Shown: positions 1 to 7,479 of the stretch, in pieces
Layout: the number at the start of each line of letters is the position of its first letter
How positions within the stretch are numbered: position 1 is the first letter of the stretch
Assembly: GCA_039208045.1 (NCBI GenBank)
Contig: JBCCRH010000192.1
Coordinates: forward strand, 1-10,780
Direction: 5' to 3'
Source of the DNA: JBCCRH01 sp039208045
GTDB lineage: Bacteria > Bacteroidota > Bacteroidia > Chitinophagales > Saprospiraceae
DNA: 10,780 nucleotides
Notes under the pieces: model-generated
Databases searched by the model: none
Told to the model about the DNA's origin: nothing
What the model saw: the letters and a program-made list of their open reading frames with translations, nothing else
Made by a program: the position numbers and the translations under genes

Positions 1-849
1 ATTCAGGAGGCCTTCATCATTGGCAGTACAGTGGGGATGTCAGCAGTGGGCCTAAAGCCAATAGTGGAGGTGCAATTTGCAGATTATTTATGGCCAGGGC
101 TCAACCAGCTATTTACGGAAGTAAGCCGATCGTGCTACCTGAGTAATGGTAAGTGGCCGGTGAGCTGCATCATCAGAGTACCTACTGGAGCGTATGGCTC
201 AGGTGGACCTTATCATTCGTCGAGTATGGAATCGGTAGTGGCTAATATTCGAGGGGTGAAGATCGCCTATCCCAGCACAGGAGCAGATTTGAAAGGCTTG
301 ATGAAGTCGGCCTATTACGATCCTAATCCCGTGATTATTTTCGAGCATAAAGGCTTATACTGGTCAAAAGTTCGGGGCACAGAAGCAGCTAAAACAGTGG
401 AGCCAGCTGCCGATTATGTGATCCCTTTCGGTAAAGCTCGAATGGCACTGGAGGCGCGAGGGGAAGCACTAGAAGTAGGTAATTCGCTCTTGGTGGCAAC
501 CTATGGAATGGGTGTACATTGGGCGATAAATGCGGCTGAGGCGTATGAAGGGCGGGTAGAAGTGCTTGATCTGCGTACCTTGTACCCACTGGATACCGAG
601 CGCATTATGGAGCGGGCGGCAATACACGGTCGAGTCTTGGTAGTAACGGAAGAATCGGTAAATGGTACTTTTGCACAGAGCTTGGCTGCTCGAATTCAGG
701 AGCAGTGCTTTGAGTATTTGGATGCGCCCGTGCGCACGATAGGTTCAGCAAATACACCAGCTATTCCACTAAACAGTGTGTTGGAGCAAGCTATGGTTCC
801 ATCAATCGAGAAAGTGGCAGCAGCAATAGGGGCACTGCTGGATTATTGA
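1..849 (+). CDS. 2-oxoacid dehydrogenase E1 component, beta (transketolase-like) part, 5' end missing
   Basis: The reading frame is open from the first base and ends at TGA 847-849, giving 282 residues of a longer protein. The sequence matches the beta part of branched-chain 2-oxoacid or pyruvate dehydrogenase E1, the thiamine-diphosphate enzyme that decarboxylates the oxoacid and passes the acyl group to the lipoyl domain of E2. Visible landmarks are the opening QEAFIIGSTVGM, the pyrimidine-binding segment VEVQFADYLWPG, the segment RVPTGAYGSGGPYHSSS, PNPVIIFEHK, and in the C-terminal transketolase domain VLDLRTLYPLD followed by VVTEES. In many Bacteroidota the alpha and beta parts are fused in one chain of roughly 650-700 residues; whether that holds here cannot be seen because the 5' part lies outside. 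The internal ATG at 31 falls inside the conserved domain and is not the start. Substrate (branched-chain versus pyruvate) is not decided by the visible part. The 3' end overlaps the convergent gene by 7 bp. Confidence 0.93.
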   Translation: MQEAFIIGSTVGMSAVGLKPIVEVQFADYLWPGLNQLFTEVSRSCYLSNGKWPVSCIIRVPTGAYGSGGPYHSSSMESVVANIRGVKIAYPSTGADLKGLMKSAYYDPNPVIIFEHKGLYWSKVRGTEAAKTVEPAADYVIPFGKARMALEARGEALEVGNSLLVATYGMGVHWAINAAEAYEGRVEVLDLRTLYPLDTERIMERAAIHGRVLVVTEESVNGTFAQSLAARIQEQCFEYLDAPVRTIGSANTPAIPLNSVLEQAMVPSIEKVAAAIGALLDY

Positions 850-1223
850 TACCCAAGAATGGTGGTAACATAGCAGCCGCCATAGCCTAATTTTCGAAGG
901 TTTGCTTTTTCTTTGTCGGCTTCGCTTCGGGTTTTGAACGTCTTTTTAGACTCTACTACCCATACCTGTTCGCAAGGGCGGTAACGAGCCACTAGGCTAG
1001 AATGAAAAGGATAGCTTTCTGGATTAGTGTTCCTTAAAATGGCGACTTGCACCTTGTACAGCTTGACTGCTTTGGTGGTAAATTTGGGTAAGGCTCCTTT
1101 CTTCTTGATAACTCCCTTGGAGTATTCATCTGGAATATCATCACAATAAGAGGGCTTATCTTGGGCGTATCCAACAATACTAAATAAGCATATGAAAAAC
1201 GCTAATGAAAGTATCTTCTTCAT
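843..1223 (-). CDS. Small secreted SPOR-like domain protein
   Basis: This is a 126-residue protein with a clear signal peptide: lysines at 2-3, a hydrophobic core to about residue 18 and a likely cleavage after VGYA (residue 20), with no lipobox cysteine. Residues 55-124 look like a SPOR-type fold: an opening strand LYKVQVAIL, a middle segment VWVVESKKTFKTRSEADKEKANLRKLGYGG in which an Arg/Ala/Glu-rich helix precedes a glycine turn, and a closing strand CYVTTILGY. SPOR domains bind denuded peptidoglycan glycan strands, so a cell-wall-associated periplasmic role is a reasonable guess, not a demonstrated one. Cysteines at 27, 84 and 107 could form a disulphide. The ATG at 1223 directly precedes the signal peptide. 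The gene lies 138 bp downstream of the SDR gene on the same strand, and its stop overlaps the end of the convergent E1 gene. The domain call rests on pattern only; a profile search would settle it. Confidence 0.72.
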   Translation of the reverse strand: MKKILSLAFFICLFSIVGYAQDKPSYCDDIPDEYSKGVIKKKGALPKFTTKAVKLYKVQVAILRNTNPESYPFHSSLVARYRPCEQVWVVESKKTFKTRSEADKEKANLRKLGYGGCYVTTILGYQ

Positions 1224-1335
1224 TTAAATATGTTTTATCAGTCTTTTGACGATGATACCCAGTGGAAGTTTCTCTCTAACTTGGAAAAAAGAAGAATGCC
1301 CATTTATAAGGGGGGTAAAATCAACAGGCCCTTTA

Positions 1336-1368
1336 CAAATCTAACTAAAAAAATCCAGAGCTTACCAA
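1336..1368 (-). promoter_or_regulatory. Candidate Bacteroidota-type promoter for the SPOR-like gene
   Basis: Read on the minus strand, TAGATTTG (1343-1336) fits the -7 consensus TAnnTTTG exactly, and a TTG (1368-1366) lies 22 bp upstream, within the 17-23 bp spacing known for this phylum. It overlaps the last codons of the SDR gene and would give a leader of about 105 nt before the ATG at 1223. It suggests that the small gene can be transcribed separately from the SDR gene. The -33 part is only three bases, so this is tentative. Confidence 0.35.
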
Positions 1369-2204
1369 TTTGCCGTCCACTCCTTGCTCTTATCCCAGAG
1401 CTGCTTGGCGAGAATATCATTCTTGGCATGACCATCAAGGGTGCGTTGGTGCTGATTTTCATCAAAAAAGGCACCGCTAACTCCTCTGATAGTAGGTGCT
1501 GACGCTAAAAAGATAGGCGTTGCTGCACCTCGTTGGGGAGAGCTCATAAACATTTTCCAAAATTGCCAAAATAGCGATAGGTACCAGGAAGAATGCTTAT
1601 TGCCAAACTTGGTGCGCACTACTCCTGGATGCAAACAGTTGGTACTAAGTTTAGTATGTCGGCGTGCTAGTTCACGAGTAAATAGTACATTGGCTAACTT
1701 AGATTGGGCATATGCTTTGAGGCCATTGTAGGGCTTTTTCTCTCCTCTCAGATTCTCAAAGTCAATCGTACCATGCAAATAGGCAATAGAGGATACATTA
1801 ATGACGCGAGGATCGCGGCTATGTTCTAGTAGGGGAAGTAACTGATTGGTTAAATGATAATGGCCCAGGTAGTTGACGCCAAATTGCATCTCAAAGCCTT
1901 CTTTCGTTTTGTGTAAATGGCTACAAAACAGGCCAGCATTATTAATAAGCACATCAAGTTGCTGGAATTGCTGTTGGAAGTGGAGAATGGCATCGTTGAC
2001 ACTTTGTCGGTCACTCAAGTCACAGGCCAGTCCATAGACTCGGTCATGACCTGCTTGCCTTCGTATATCAGCTATTGCTTTTTCGCCCTGTTTTTGTCGG
2101 CGGGTTGTAATAACCACCTGTGCTCCTTGCTGAGCCAAACCAATAGCTGTGGCCTTACCAATTCCACAGTTGCCACCGGTAATCAATACAACTTTATCCT
2201 GCAT
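1362..2204 (-). CDS. Short-chain dehydrogenase/reductase, retinol-dehydrogenase-like
   Basis: This 280-residue protein is a classical SDR with a Rossmann fold. It carries the cofactor motif TGGNCGIG (residues 9-16), arginines 35-36 after the second strand (typical of NADP(H) preference), the NNAG motif at 88-91, the catalytic Asn111 in FGVNYLGH, Ser138/139 in NVSS, and the active-site YAQSK (Tyr165, Lys169). The stretches EGFEMQFGVNYLGHY, SKLANVLFTRELARR and NCLHPGVVRTKF are characteristic of the retinol dehydrogenase/WWOX-like branch of SDRs. Those enzymes interconvert alcohols and carbonyls on hydrophobic substrates, but the real substrate here cannot be inferred. Length is usual for the branch, and there is no signal peptide, so it is cytosolic. 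The ATG at 2204 leaves only four residues ahead of the first beta strand, which is normal. It is divergent from the M19 dipeptidase gene; no clear promoter was seen for it in the 138-bp gap. Confidence 0.93.
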   Translation of the reverse strand: MQDKVVLITGGNCGIGKATAIGLAQQGAQVVITTRRQKQGEKAIADIRRQAGHDRVYGLACDLSDRQSVNDAILHFQQQFQQLDVLINNAGLFCSHLHKTKEGFEMQFGVNYLGHYHLTNQLLPLLEHSRDPRVINVSSIAYLHGTIDFENLRGEKKPYNGLKAYAQSKLANVLFTRELARRHTKLSTNCLHPGVVRTKFGNKHSSWYLSLFWQFWKMFMSSPQRGAATPIFLASAPTIRGVSGAFFDENQHQRTLDGHAKNDILAKQLWDKSKEWTANW

Positions 2205-2234
2205 GAATTTTTACATCGTTACAAGAACCTGAAC

Positions 2235-2273
2235 AGCATTTTTGTGGGAAAGGATGTGTGGAAATGCTTTTTT
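2235..2273. other. Stem-loop with T tract in the divergent intergenic region
   Basis: AGCATTT (2235-2241) pairs perfectly with AAATGCT (2262-2268) around a 20-nt G-rich spacer, and a run of six T follows (2268-2273). On the plus strand it has the look of a terminator, but no plus-strand gene ends nearby. On the minus strand it would lie in the leader or promoter of the SDR gene. The role is unknown, and a 7-bp stem with a long loop may be chance. Confidence 0.25.
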
Positions 2274-2306
2274 AGCTGAAAATTCCCATTTTTCGGTTAA
2301 CCAACC

Positions 2307-2314
2307 TACCTTTG
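2307..2314 (+). promoter_or_regulatory. Candidate -7 element of the M19 dipeptidase promoter
   Basis: TACCTTTG is an exact match to the Bacteroidota -7 consensus TAnnTTTG and lies 28 bp before the ATG at 2343, a good distance for a short leader. An 8-bp palindrome GGTTAACC (2295-2302) sits just upstream and could bind a regulator. No good TTTG was seen at the expected -33 position, so confidence is moderate. Confidence 0.38.
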
Positions 2315-2342
2315 AAATTAGAAACTCTACAACAACTTAATT

Positions 2343-3590
2343 ATGAGATATTTACTTTTAAGCCTACTGCTTGGCTTAGGCATAGCAGCTTGCAAAACAA
2401 CGAAACAGTTACCTGTTAATACGATGACGGACACCCAACTAAAGGTCTTGGCTGACGAATTAGCGCACAAATACATTATTACAGATGGCCACGTAGATTT
2501 ACCCTATCGACTTAAAGTCACCAATTTCCGAATGACTAAGGAATATATTGGTATCCCTATTGAGACCGATAAAGGAGATTTTGACTATGTACGGGCTAAA
2601 AAAGGGGGGCTAGATGCGCCCTTTATGTCTATTTACATTCCTGCGCGCTATCAGGTAGAAGGCGGTGCAAAATTGTTGGCAGATTCGTTGATTGATATGA
2701 TAGGTGGCATTGCAGAGGCGCATCCTGATAAGTTTGCAGTGGCTGTCTCGCCAAAGGAGGTAGAGGCGAATTTTAAGAAAGGTATCATCTCGCTACCCTT
2801 AGGGATGGAAAATGGTGCTCCAATAGGCGACGACCTAAAAAATGTAGCCTATTTTCATGAGCGTGGTATTCGCTATATCACCCTCACCCACTCCAAAGAC
2901 AACCTCATCTGTGACTCTTCCTACGACACTACGGGAACGTGGAAAGGACTCAGTCCCTTTGGCCGTGAGGTCGTAACGGAGATGAACAGAGTGGGTATCA
3001 TGGTGGATATTTCCCATGTCTCTGACAATACTTTTTATCAGGTAATGGAGCTAACTAAAGCGCCTTGCATTGCCTCGCACTCCTCTGCAAGAAAATACAC
3101 GCCGGGCTTCGAACGCAATATGGGCGACGATATGATCAAGAAACTGGGGAAGAATGGCGGAGTGATTCAGATTAACTTTGGCTCTTCCTTCTTAGACGGC
3201 AACTTTTCGAAGCGGCGGGATTCCTTGCGTAATATGCTAAATGAGCAGTTGGCGAAGAAAGGCTTGGAGCGTGCTGATGCGGCAGCAAAGCCCATTATTG
3301 AGGCGTTTAGAGTAGAGCATCCAACACTCTTTTCTGATGTGAAGATGGTAGCTAATCATATTGACCATGTGGTGAAACTAGCCGGAATTGATCACGTGGG
3401 GCTTGGCTCTGATTACGATGGGGTAGGGGATTCATTACCTACTGGTTTAAAAGACGTATCCCAGTATCCAAACCTCATTTATGAGCTACTCCGACGCGGC
3501 TATTCCGAAGAGGATATTGCAAAGATTTGCTATCAGAATGTCTTCAGAGTGTGGAATAAAGTGGAGGAAGTTGCGCAGCAAATGCAGTAA
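2343..3590 (+). CDS. Lipoprotein dipeptidase, peptidase family M19 (renal dipeptidase-like)
   Basis: The protein has 415 residues. A lipoprotein signal peptide ends in the lipobox GIAAC, with Cys17 as the acylated residue, so the enzyme is anchored in a membrane of the envelope. The rest is a TIM-barrel amidohydrolase of family M19, which cleaves dipeptides (including ones with a D-residue) using two zinc ions. All the expected ligands are present: His50 and Asp52 in DGHVDLP, the bridging Glu156 in GMENG, His225 in VDISHVSD, His246 in IASHSSAR and Asp357 in GLGSDYDG. An insertion at about 285-335 is rich in charged helical sequence and resembles the bacterial M19 branch. Start: the ATG at 2343 opens directly into the signal peptide. 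It is the first of three envelope-related plus-strand genes, and the following gene begins only 36 bp after its stop. A role in recycling or scavenging peptides in the periplasm is inferred. Confidence 0.95.
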   Translation: MRYLLLSLLLGLGIAACKTTKQLPVNTMTDTQLKVLADELAHKYIITDGHVDLPYRLKVTNFRMTKEYIGIPIETDKGDFDYVRAKKGGLDAPFMSIYIPARYQVEGGAKLLADSLIDMIGGIAEAHPDKFAVAVSPKEVEANFKKGIISLPLGMENGAPIGDDLKNVAYFHERGIRYITLTHSKDNLICDSSYDTTGTWKGLSPFGREVVTEMNRVGIMVDISHVSDNTFYQVMELTKAPCIASHSSARKYTPGFERNMGDDMIKKLGKNGGVIQINFGSSFLDGNFSKRRDSLRNMLNEQLAKKGLERADAAAKPIIEAFRVEHPTLFSDVKMVANHIDHVVKLAGIDHVGLGSDYDGVGDSLPTGLKDVSQYPNLIYELLRRGYSEEDIAKICYQNVFRVWNKVEEVAQQMQ

Positions 3591-3626
3591 ATTTTTTAAA
3601 GATTTAGATTGAAAATAAATATTCAA

Positions 3627-4724
3627 ATGAGAGAACTTTTTGTAGGAATTTTACTATTCGTTTTGAGCATGCCACTGATGGGGCAGGAGGACGCTACTAG
3701 CACTACCGTAGCAGATTCAGATACGACCATCTATCGGGCACTACCAGATATGCCTCGCTTTCCTGGCTGCGAGCGTTTTGACACTACACTAGCTGCCAAA
3801 AAAGAGTGTGCACAGCGTATTATGCTAGCTTATATTTATCAAAATATAGAGTATCCTCTGGAAGCACGCACCAAAGCCATTCAAGGTAAAGTAGTCGTGA
3901 GTTTTGTAGTAGAAAAAGATGGTACCATTACCAATAGCACCGTCTTAAAAGATATTGGTGGTGGATGTGGTGAAGAAGCACTTCGAGTTATTAACCGAAT
4001 GACGCCTGACGGGGTGCGTTGGGTGCCTGGCCTAAAAGATGGCAAGCCCGTACGTACGCAAAAGACCATCCCAATTAGCTTTAAGCTAGAAAAGGAAGAT
4101 CCATTTGTAATGATGGGGCAAGATAGTGTATGGGTAATTACCGATAAACCCTTGGAATTTGAGGGTGGAGCAGACGCCCTCGCAAAGCATATCAACGATC
4201 GGCTCGAATACCCAGCATCTGCTAAAGATAGCTGCTTTATTGGCGATATGGATGTGAAATTACTCATTGATCGTCAAGGGAACGTTAGGGTACTAGATCT
4301 GATTGATTACAGCGGCTTAGGCTTCGACTTTTGGTATTCTGCGACCAATGCGTCTACCTCTACCATTGGGAAATGGACAGTGGCTGAGCACGAAGGCCAG
4401 AAAGTGCCCAGTGCCTATCAGCTAGTGATGACTTTTTTACCCGAAGAGGCACACTGCCAGACAAAAGTAGATAATTATAATCAGGCTAGTACATTTGCTA
4501 CTGAAGGCGTAGAGCTTTACAATAAGGAGCAGCCTCGCGAAGCGATTGCCAAGCTCGACCAGGCGATCCAACTCTTTGAGGGCAATGCTCAGTTTCACTA
4601 CTTACGCGGACAGATTCACTTGGGACTTAAGAACTATCCTGAAGCTTGTAGCGACCTAACCCTTGCCCGCGATATTGCCCAGCTTAATGATTTTGACTCA
4701 ATTATTTCGATCATTTGCAAATAG
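3627..4724 (+). CDS. Periplasmic protein with two TonB C-terminal-like domains and TPR repeats
   Basis: From the ATG at 3627 the protein has 365 residues. An in-frame TTG at 3609 is possible, but the ATG opens a standard signal peptide (MRELFVGILLFVLSMPLMGQ). The segment DMPRFPGCE is the lead-in found before TonB_C domains in Bacteroidota, usually FPGGE. The first TonB_C domain spans about residues 72-154 (NIEYPLEARTKAIQGKVVVS, then GCGEEALRVINRM, then KDGKPVRTQKTIPISFKL). A second, more diverged copy lies at about 182-271 (RLEYPASAKDS, then DMDVKLLIDRQGNVRVLDLI). Residues 286-356 form about two TPR units (ELYNKEQPREAIAKLDQAI, then FHYLRGQIHLGLKNYPEACSDL). Classical TonB has an N-terminal membrane anchor and a proline-rich rod; neither is present, so this is probably not an energy transducer but a soluble periplasmic protein using the fold for binding. 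Partner unknown. It sits between the M19 and Lnt genes on the same strand. Confidence 0.85.
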   Translation: MRELFVGILLFVLSMPLMGQEDATSTTVADSDTTIYRALPDMPRFPGCERFDTTLAAKKECAQRIMLAYIYQNIEYPLEARTKAIQGKVVVSFVVEKDGTITNSTVLKDIGGGCGEEALRVINRMTPDGVRWVPGLKDGKPVRTQKTIPISFKLEKEDPFVMMGQDSVWVITDKPLEFEGGADALAKHINDRLEYPASAKDSCFIGDMDVKLLIDRQGNVRVLDLIDYSGLGFDFWYSATNASTSTIGKWTVAEHEGQKVPSAYQLVMTFLPEEAHCQTKVDNYNQASTFATEGVELYNKEQPREAIAKLDQAIQLFEGNAQFHYLRGQIHLGLKNYPEACSDLTLARDIAQLNDFDSIISIICK

Positions 4725-4809
4725 ATGGTTAATTGGTTTAAGAGTGGGGGCGTTTTAGCGTTTAGGAGTTTGAAAATTAGTAAACTTGTGGGATAAAACT
4801 GGATAACGG

Positions 4810-6588
4810 GTGAAACGAAATATTGCATTGGGAATTGCTGGTGCGCTGCTGTTGGTAGCGGCGATTGTCGCTTATGATATGTACCGCTTATCTGCTCAGG
4901 AGTTACTATGGGGGTATCGGACGCTCTGGCTGTTGCTTTCTGCATGGGGTGGTCTGGTGCTGCTAGGGAGCGGGTGGTTGGCTAAGGAAAATACATGGCG
5001 CTGGTTAGGCTTATCTGCGGGGAGTAGTGTGCTGCTGGGGATTGGTTTTCCAGATATTATTCCAGTGCCTTGGTTACTGTTTGTGGGTTTTGTGCCTTTA
5101 TTGATCGTAGAGTCGGAGGCGCGGCAGCAGGGCAAGCGCTGGGGAGTGGTTTATTGGTATGCTTATCAGACCTTTGTATTATGGAATATCATTGCTACCT
5201 ATTGGGTGTCTAATTCTTCGCTAGGTGCAGGGACTGTTGCCATTTTGGCCAATTCCTTTTTGATGTGTATTCCTTTCATACTTTTCCACCATACGGCTAA
5301 AAATGCACCTCGCTTAGCTTATGGATCATTTGTTTTCTATTGGATCACTTTTGAATACCTACACCAAAATTGGGACTTAACTTGGCCGTGGCTCACACTG
5401 GGAAATGGTTTTGCCGAGTACTACCACTGGGTACAATGGTACGAATATACTGGGGTATTTGGCGGAAGCCTGTGGGTGCTGGTGGCCAATGTACTGGTTT
5501 TCCATTTATTTACTACTTGGCGTAAAAATGGAGGGATAGCTTGGTCTAAGCTGATGCAGCTTGGTAGCTTGATTATAGTGCCCATTGTGGGAGGGATGAT
5601 TTGGTATTACAATTACCAAGAGCAAGGAACGCCTTCTGAGGTGGTAGTAGTACAGCCCAATTATGAACCGCACTACGTTAAATTTAGAGTGCCAGAGTCG
5701 AAGCAGATCGAGGAATTTATCCAACTGAGTAAGGAAAAGATGACGGATGCTACGGCCTACTTGGTATTCCCAGAATCTAGCTTCGGCTATGTAGAAATCG
5801 ACGAGCTGTCTTCTTACCGAAGTATCCGAAAACTAAAAGCCTTTTTGGCCGATTATCCCAATGTACAGCTAGTCACGGGAGCCAACGCTTATAATGTGTT
5901 TGAAGAAAACGAGCCCCACTCCGAAGCGGTGCGTAGCAGGCAAGGGCGTAATGGAAAGATGATCTATTTTGAGACCATTAATGCCGCCTTGCAAATCAAC
6001 AGTACGAGCGATAGTATTCCGCTCTATCGGAAATCCAAGCTCGTCCCTGGCCCCGAAATTTTCCCGTTTAAAAAGCTCTTCTTCTTTTTGAAACCCTTAG
6101 TGGAATCTATAGGAGGGACTACCGCAGGGATAGCCACGCAGAAGCAGCGCTCGGTCTTTGCAAGTGCGCAAGGGCGTGTAGCGCCGATCATTTGTTATGA
6201 GTCAGTATTTGGAGAATTCCATGCCGGCTATGTCCGAAAAGGAGCGCAAGCAGGCTTCATTATGACCAACGACGGCTGGTGGGACAACACTGCTGGACAT
6301 CGGCAGCACCTGCGCTTTGCATCGCTTCGCGCCATCGAAACGCGCCGCAGTATTGCGCGTTCTGCCAATACAGGTATTTCCGCTTTCGTCAACCAACGTG
6401 GAGATATTTTACAAGCCACCGATTACGATGAGCCCATCGCCATCCGAGATACCATTTTGATGAATGACCGCATCACGTTTTACGTTATCTGGGGCGATAT
6501 GATTGCTCGCTTATCCATGTTTATTTCGATTCTATTTGTGCTCAATGCCTTCGCAAAAGGCTGGATGGGCAGAGTGGGAGCGAAATAA
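4810..6588 (+). CDS. lnt: Apolipoprotein N-acyltransferase
   Basis: The 592-residue protein is an integral inner-membrane enzyme that transfers a fatty acid from phospholipid to the amino group of the lipoprotein N-terminal cysteine, the last step of lipoprotein maturation. The N-terminal half (about 1-265) contains several hydrophobic helices and the Lnt signature region WPWLTLGNGFAEYYHWVQWY followed by GVFGGSLWVL (about 192-224). Residues about 275-545 form the periplasmic nitrilase-like domain with the catalytic triad: Glu322 in VFPESSF, Lys408 in YRKSKLVPGPE, and Cys462 in PIICYESVFGE. NDGWWDNTAGHRQHL and RRSIARSANTGISAFV are further family segments. A final helix (about 563-582) returns to the membrane. 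It is longer than E. coli Lnt (512 residues), mostly in the N-terminal helices and the nitrilase loops. The start is GTG at 4810; a stop codon lies two codons upstream in frame, and the next ATG would cut into the first helix. Confidence 0.95.
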   Translation: MKRNIALGIAGALLLVAAIVAYDMYRLSAQELLWGYRTLWLLLSAWGGLVLLGSGWLAKENTWRWLGLSAGSSVLLGIGFPDIIPVPWLLFVGFVPLLIVESEARQQGKRWGVVYWYAYQTFVLWNIIATYWVSNSSLGAGTVAILANSFLMCIPFILFHHTAKNAPRLAYGSFVFYWITFEYLHQNWDLTWPWLTLGNGFAEYYHWVQWYEYTGVFGGSLWVLVANVLVFHLFTTWRKNGGIAWSKLMQLGSLIIVPIVGGMIWYYNYQEQGTPSEVVVVQPNYEPHYVKFRVPESKQIEEFIQLSKEKMTDATAYLVFPESSFGYVEIDELSSYRSIRKLKAFLADYPNVQLVTGANAYNVFEENEPHSEAVRSRQGRNGKMIYFETINAALQINSTSDSIPLYRKSKLVPGPEIFPFKKLFFFLKPLVESIGGTTAGIATQKQRSVFASAQGRVAPIICYESVFGEFHAGYVRKGAQAGFIMTNDGWWDNTAGHRQHLRFASLRAIETRRSIARSANTGISAFVNQRGDILQATDYDEPIAIRDTILMNDRITFYVIWGDMIARLSMFISILFVLNAFAKGWMGRVGAK

Positions 6589-6658
6589 TTTTAAATTTCC
6601 TTCAAAAAAGTTGTGGAATTTTGGCGTTTCTGCGTCTTTATCTACACGTAGCAGGATC

Positions 6659-6706
6659 AAACCTTGGAGGTTGGCCAGTTTCAGCCAGGAAAAACCTCCA
6701 AGGTTT
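6659..6706. repeat. Perfect 14-bp inverted repeat at the convergent lnt/SGNH junction
   Basis: AAACCTTGGAGGTT (6659-6672) is the exact reverse complement of 6693-6706, with a 20-nt loop that itself holds a TGGC/GCCA pair. The stem could act as a bidirectional terminator between the convergent genes, but the T runs that follow are short (four T at 6704-6707 on the plus strand and three T just beyond 6659 on the minus strand). The right arm lies inside the SGNH coding sequence and encodes its last residues. The form is that of a dispersed palindromic repeat; only one copy is visible here. Confidence 0.7.
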
Positions 6707-7478
6707 TAGGCCGAGCGCGTAGATAATCGGCCACCTCCCCCGCCCAAAGCCGGTACGTTAGCGCCGAAGGATGTACCCCATCGCTAAATAGCTCTTGGGC
6801 AGTGAAATCAGACCCAGCTGGGCCTTTCAAAAGCAGCGAAGCAATCTGCTCCGAACAAAACCACACCCCAGGTAATGGCCCCACCAAGCGATCAAGCGCC
6901 TTGCCATGAAGGCGCACCAGCCCACCCAAAAAAAGCTGCATGAGCTTCGGAAAAGCAGGAAATTGGCCTACTGGCGGAAGATGAATATATACGATGGGAA
7001 CGGTCGGCTGTAGCTGTTGTAGCTCTTGAATAAGCAGCCGATTTTGCTTTGCCCAATGCATTGGCGTATTCAGCTCAAAGGTGTCATTGCCACCCAAACC
7101 AATTAAGATTAGATCAAAACGCTGCACTGGTATTTTGGGTAAAAGCTCTGTACGTACTCCTTTTGCCGTAAGGCCATTTTTAGCGACCACTTGCCAATGT
7201 ACTGGACGGTTGAGCTGCTGCGTCAAGAGATTAGCCATAGCCCCTGCAAAACCATCCCGATGGTAAGTCACCCCTACGCCAGCCATTGTACTTTCACCCA
7301 GTAAAAGTAGCTGAAAGGGTGCTCCATCTTTTTCAGCAGTAGTTATTCCTTTAGGTTCTTTTGCTTCTGGCAAAACGACAACTGAGCGTTTGGTTTTAAA
7401 CCCCAGATAAGCCAAAAGAGGAGACAAAGGGAGTGCTAAGAGGACTCCCAGATAAAACTGCAACTGATACCAGCCCAA
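6681..7478 (-). CDS. Membrane-anchored SGNH/GDSL-family hydrolase
   Basis: The 265-residue protein starts with a hydrophobic segment (about 8-26) that is likely a membrane anchor or signal. The SGNH esterase/lipase blocks then follow in order: block I LLLGESTMAG with nucleophile Ser63 (GES in place of GDS), the oxyanion Gly in the region KNGLTAKGVRT (about 100-110), block III GLGGND with Asn131, and block V SDGVHPS with Asp233 and His236. All four signature positions are therefore present. The family removes acyl groups from lipids, sugars or thioesters; the substrate cannot be inferred. The start is TTG at 7478, a single base after the stop of the upstream TPR gene, which suggests translational coupling. 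No ATG lies between it and the catalytic serine block that would keep the domain whole. The last residues (about 257-265) are encoded by the inverted-repeat region and may be an added tail. Last gene of the minus-strand row. Confidence 0.88.
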   Translation of the reverse strand: MGWYQLQFYLGVLLALPLSPLLAYLGFKTKRSVVVLPEAKEPKGITTAEKDGAPFQLLLLGESTMAGVGVTYHRDGFAGAMANLLTQQLNRPVHWQVVAKNGLTAKGVRTELLPKIPVQRFDLILIGLGGNDTFELNTPMHWAKQNRLLIQELQQLQPTVPIVYIHLPPVGQFPAFPKLMQLFLGGLVRLHGKALDRLVGPLPGVWFCSEQIASLLLKGPAGSDFTAQELFSDGVHPSALTYRLWAGEVADYLRARPKTLEVFPG

Positions 7479-7479
7479 G

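Noticed and set aside
1230..1502. Plus-strand ORF of 90 residues between the SPOR-like and SDR genes
   Set aside because: More than half lies antisense to the SDR gene, it has no recognisable domain, and the part in the gap coincides with the likely promoter and leader of the SPOR-like gene.
1917..2279. Plus-strand ORF of 120 residues opposite the SDR start
   Set aside because: It is mostly antisense to a confident SDR and has no family resemblance.
3609..3626. TTG start for the TonB-C/TPR protein
   Set aside because: The ATG six codons later starts a clean signal peptide; the extra residues KINIQ add nothing typical.
4634..4945. Minus-strand ORF of 103 residues across the TonB-C/lnt junction
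   Set aside because: It overlaps two confident genes and shows no domain or signal.
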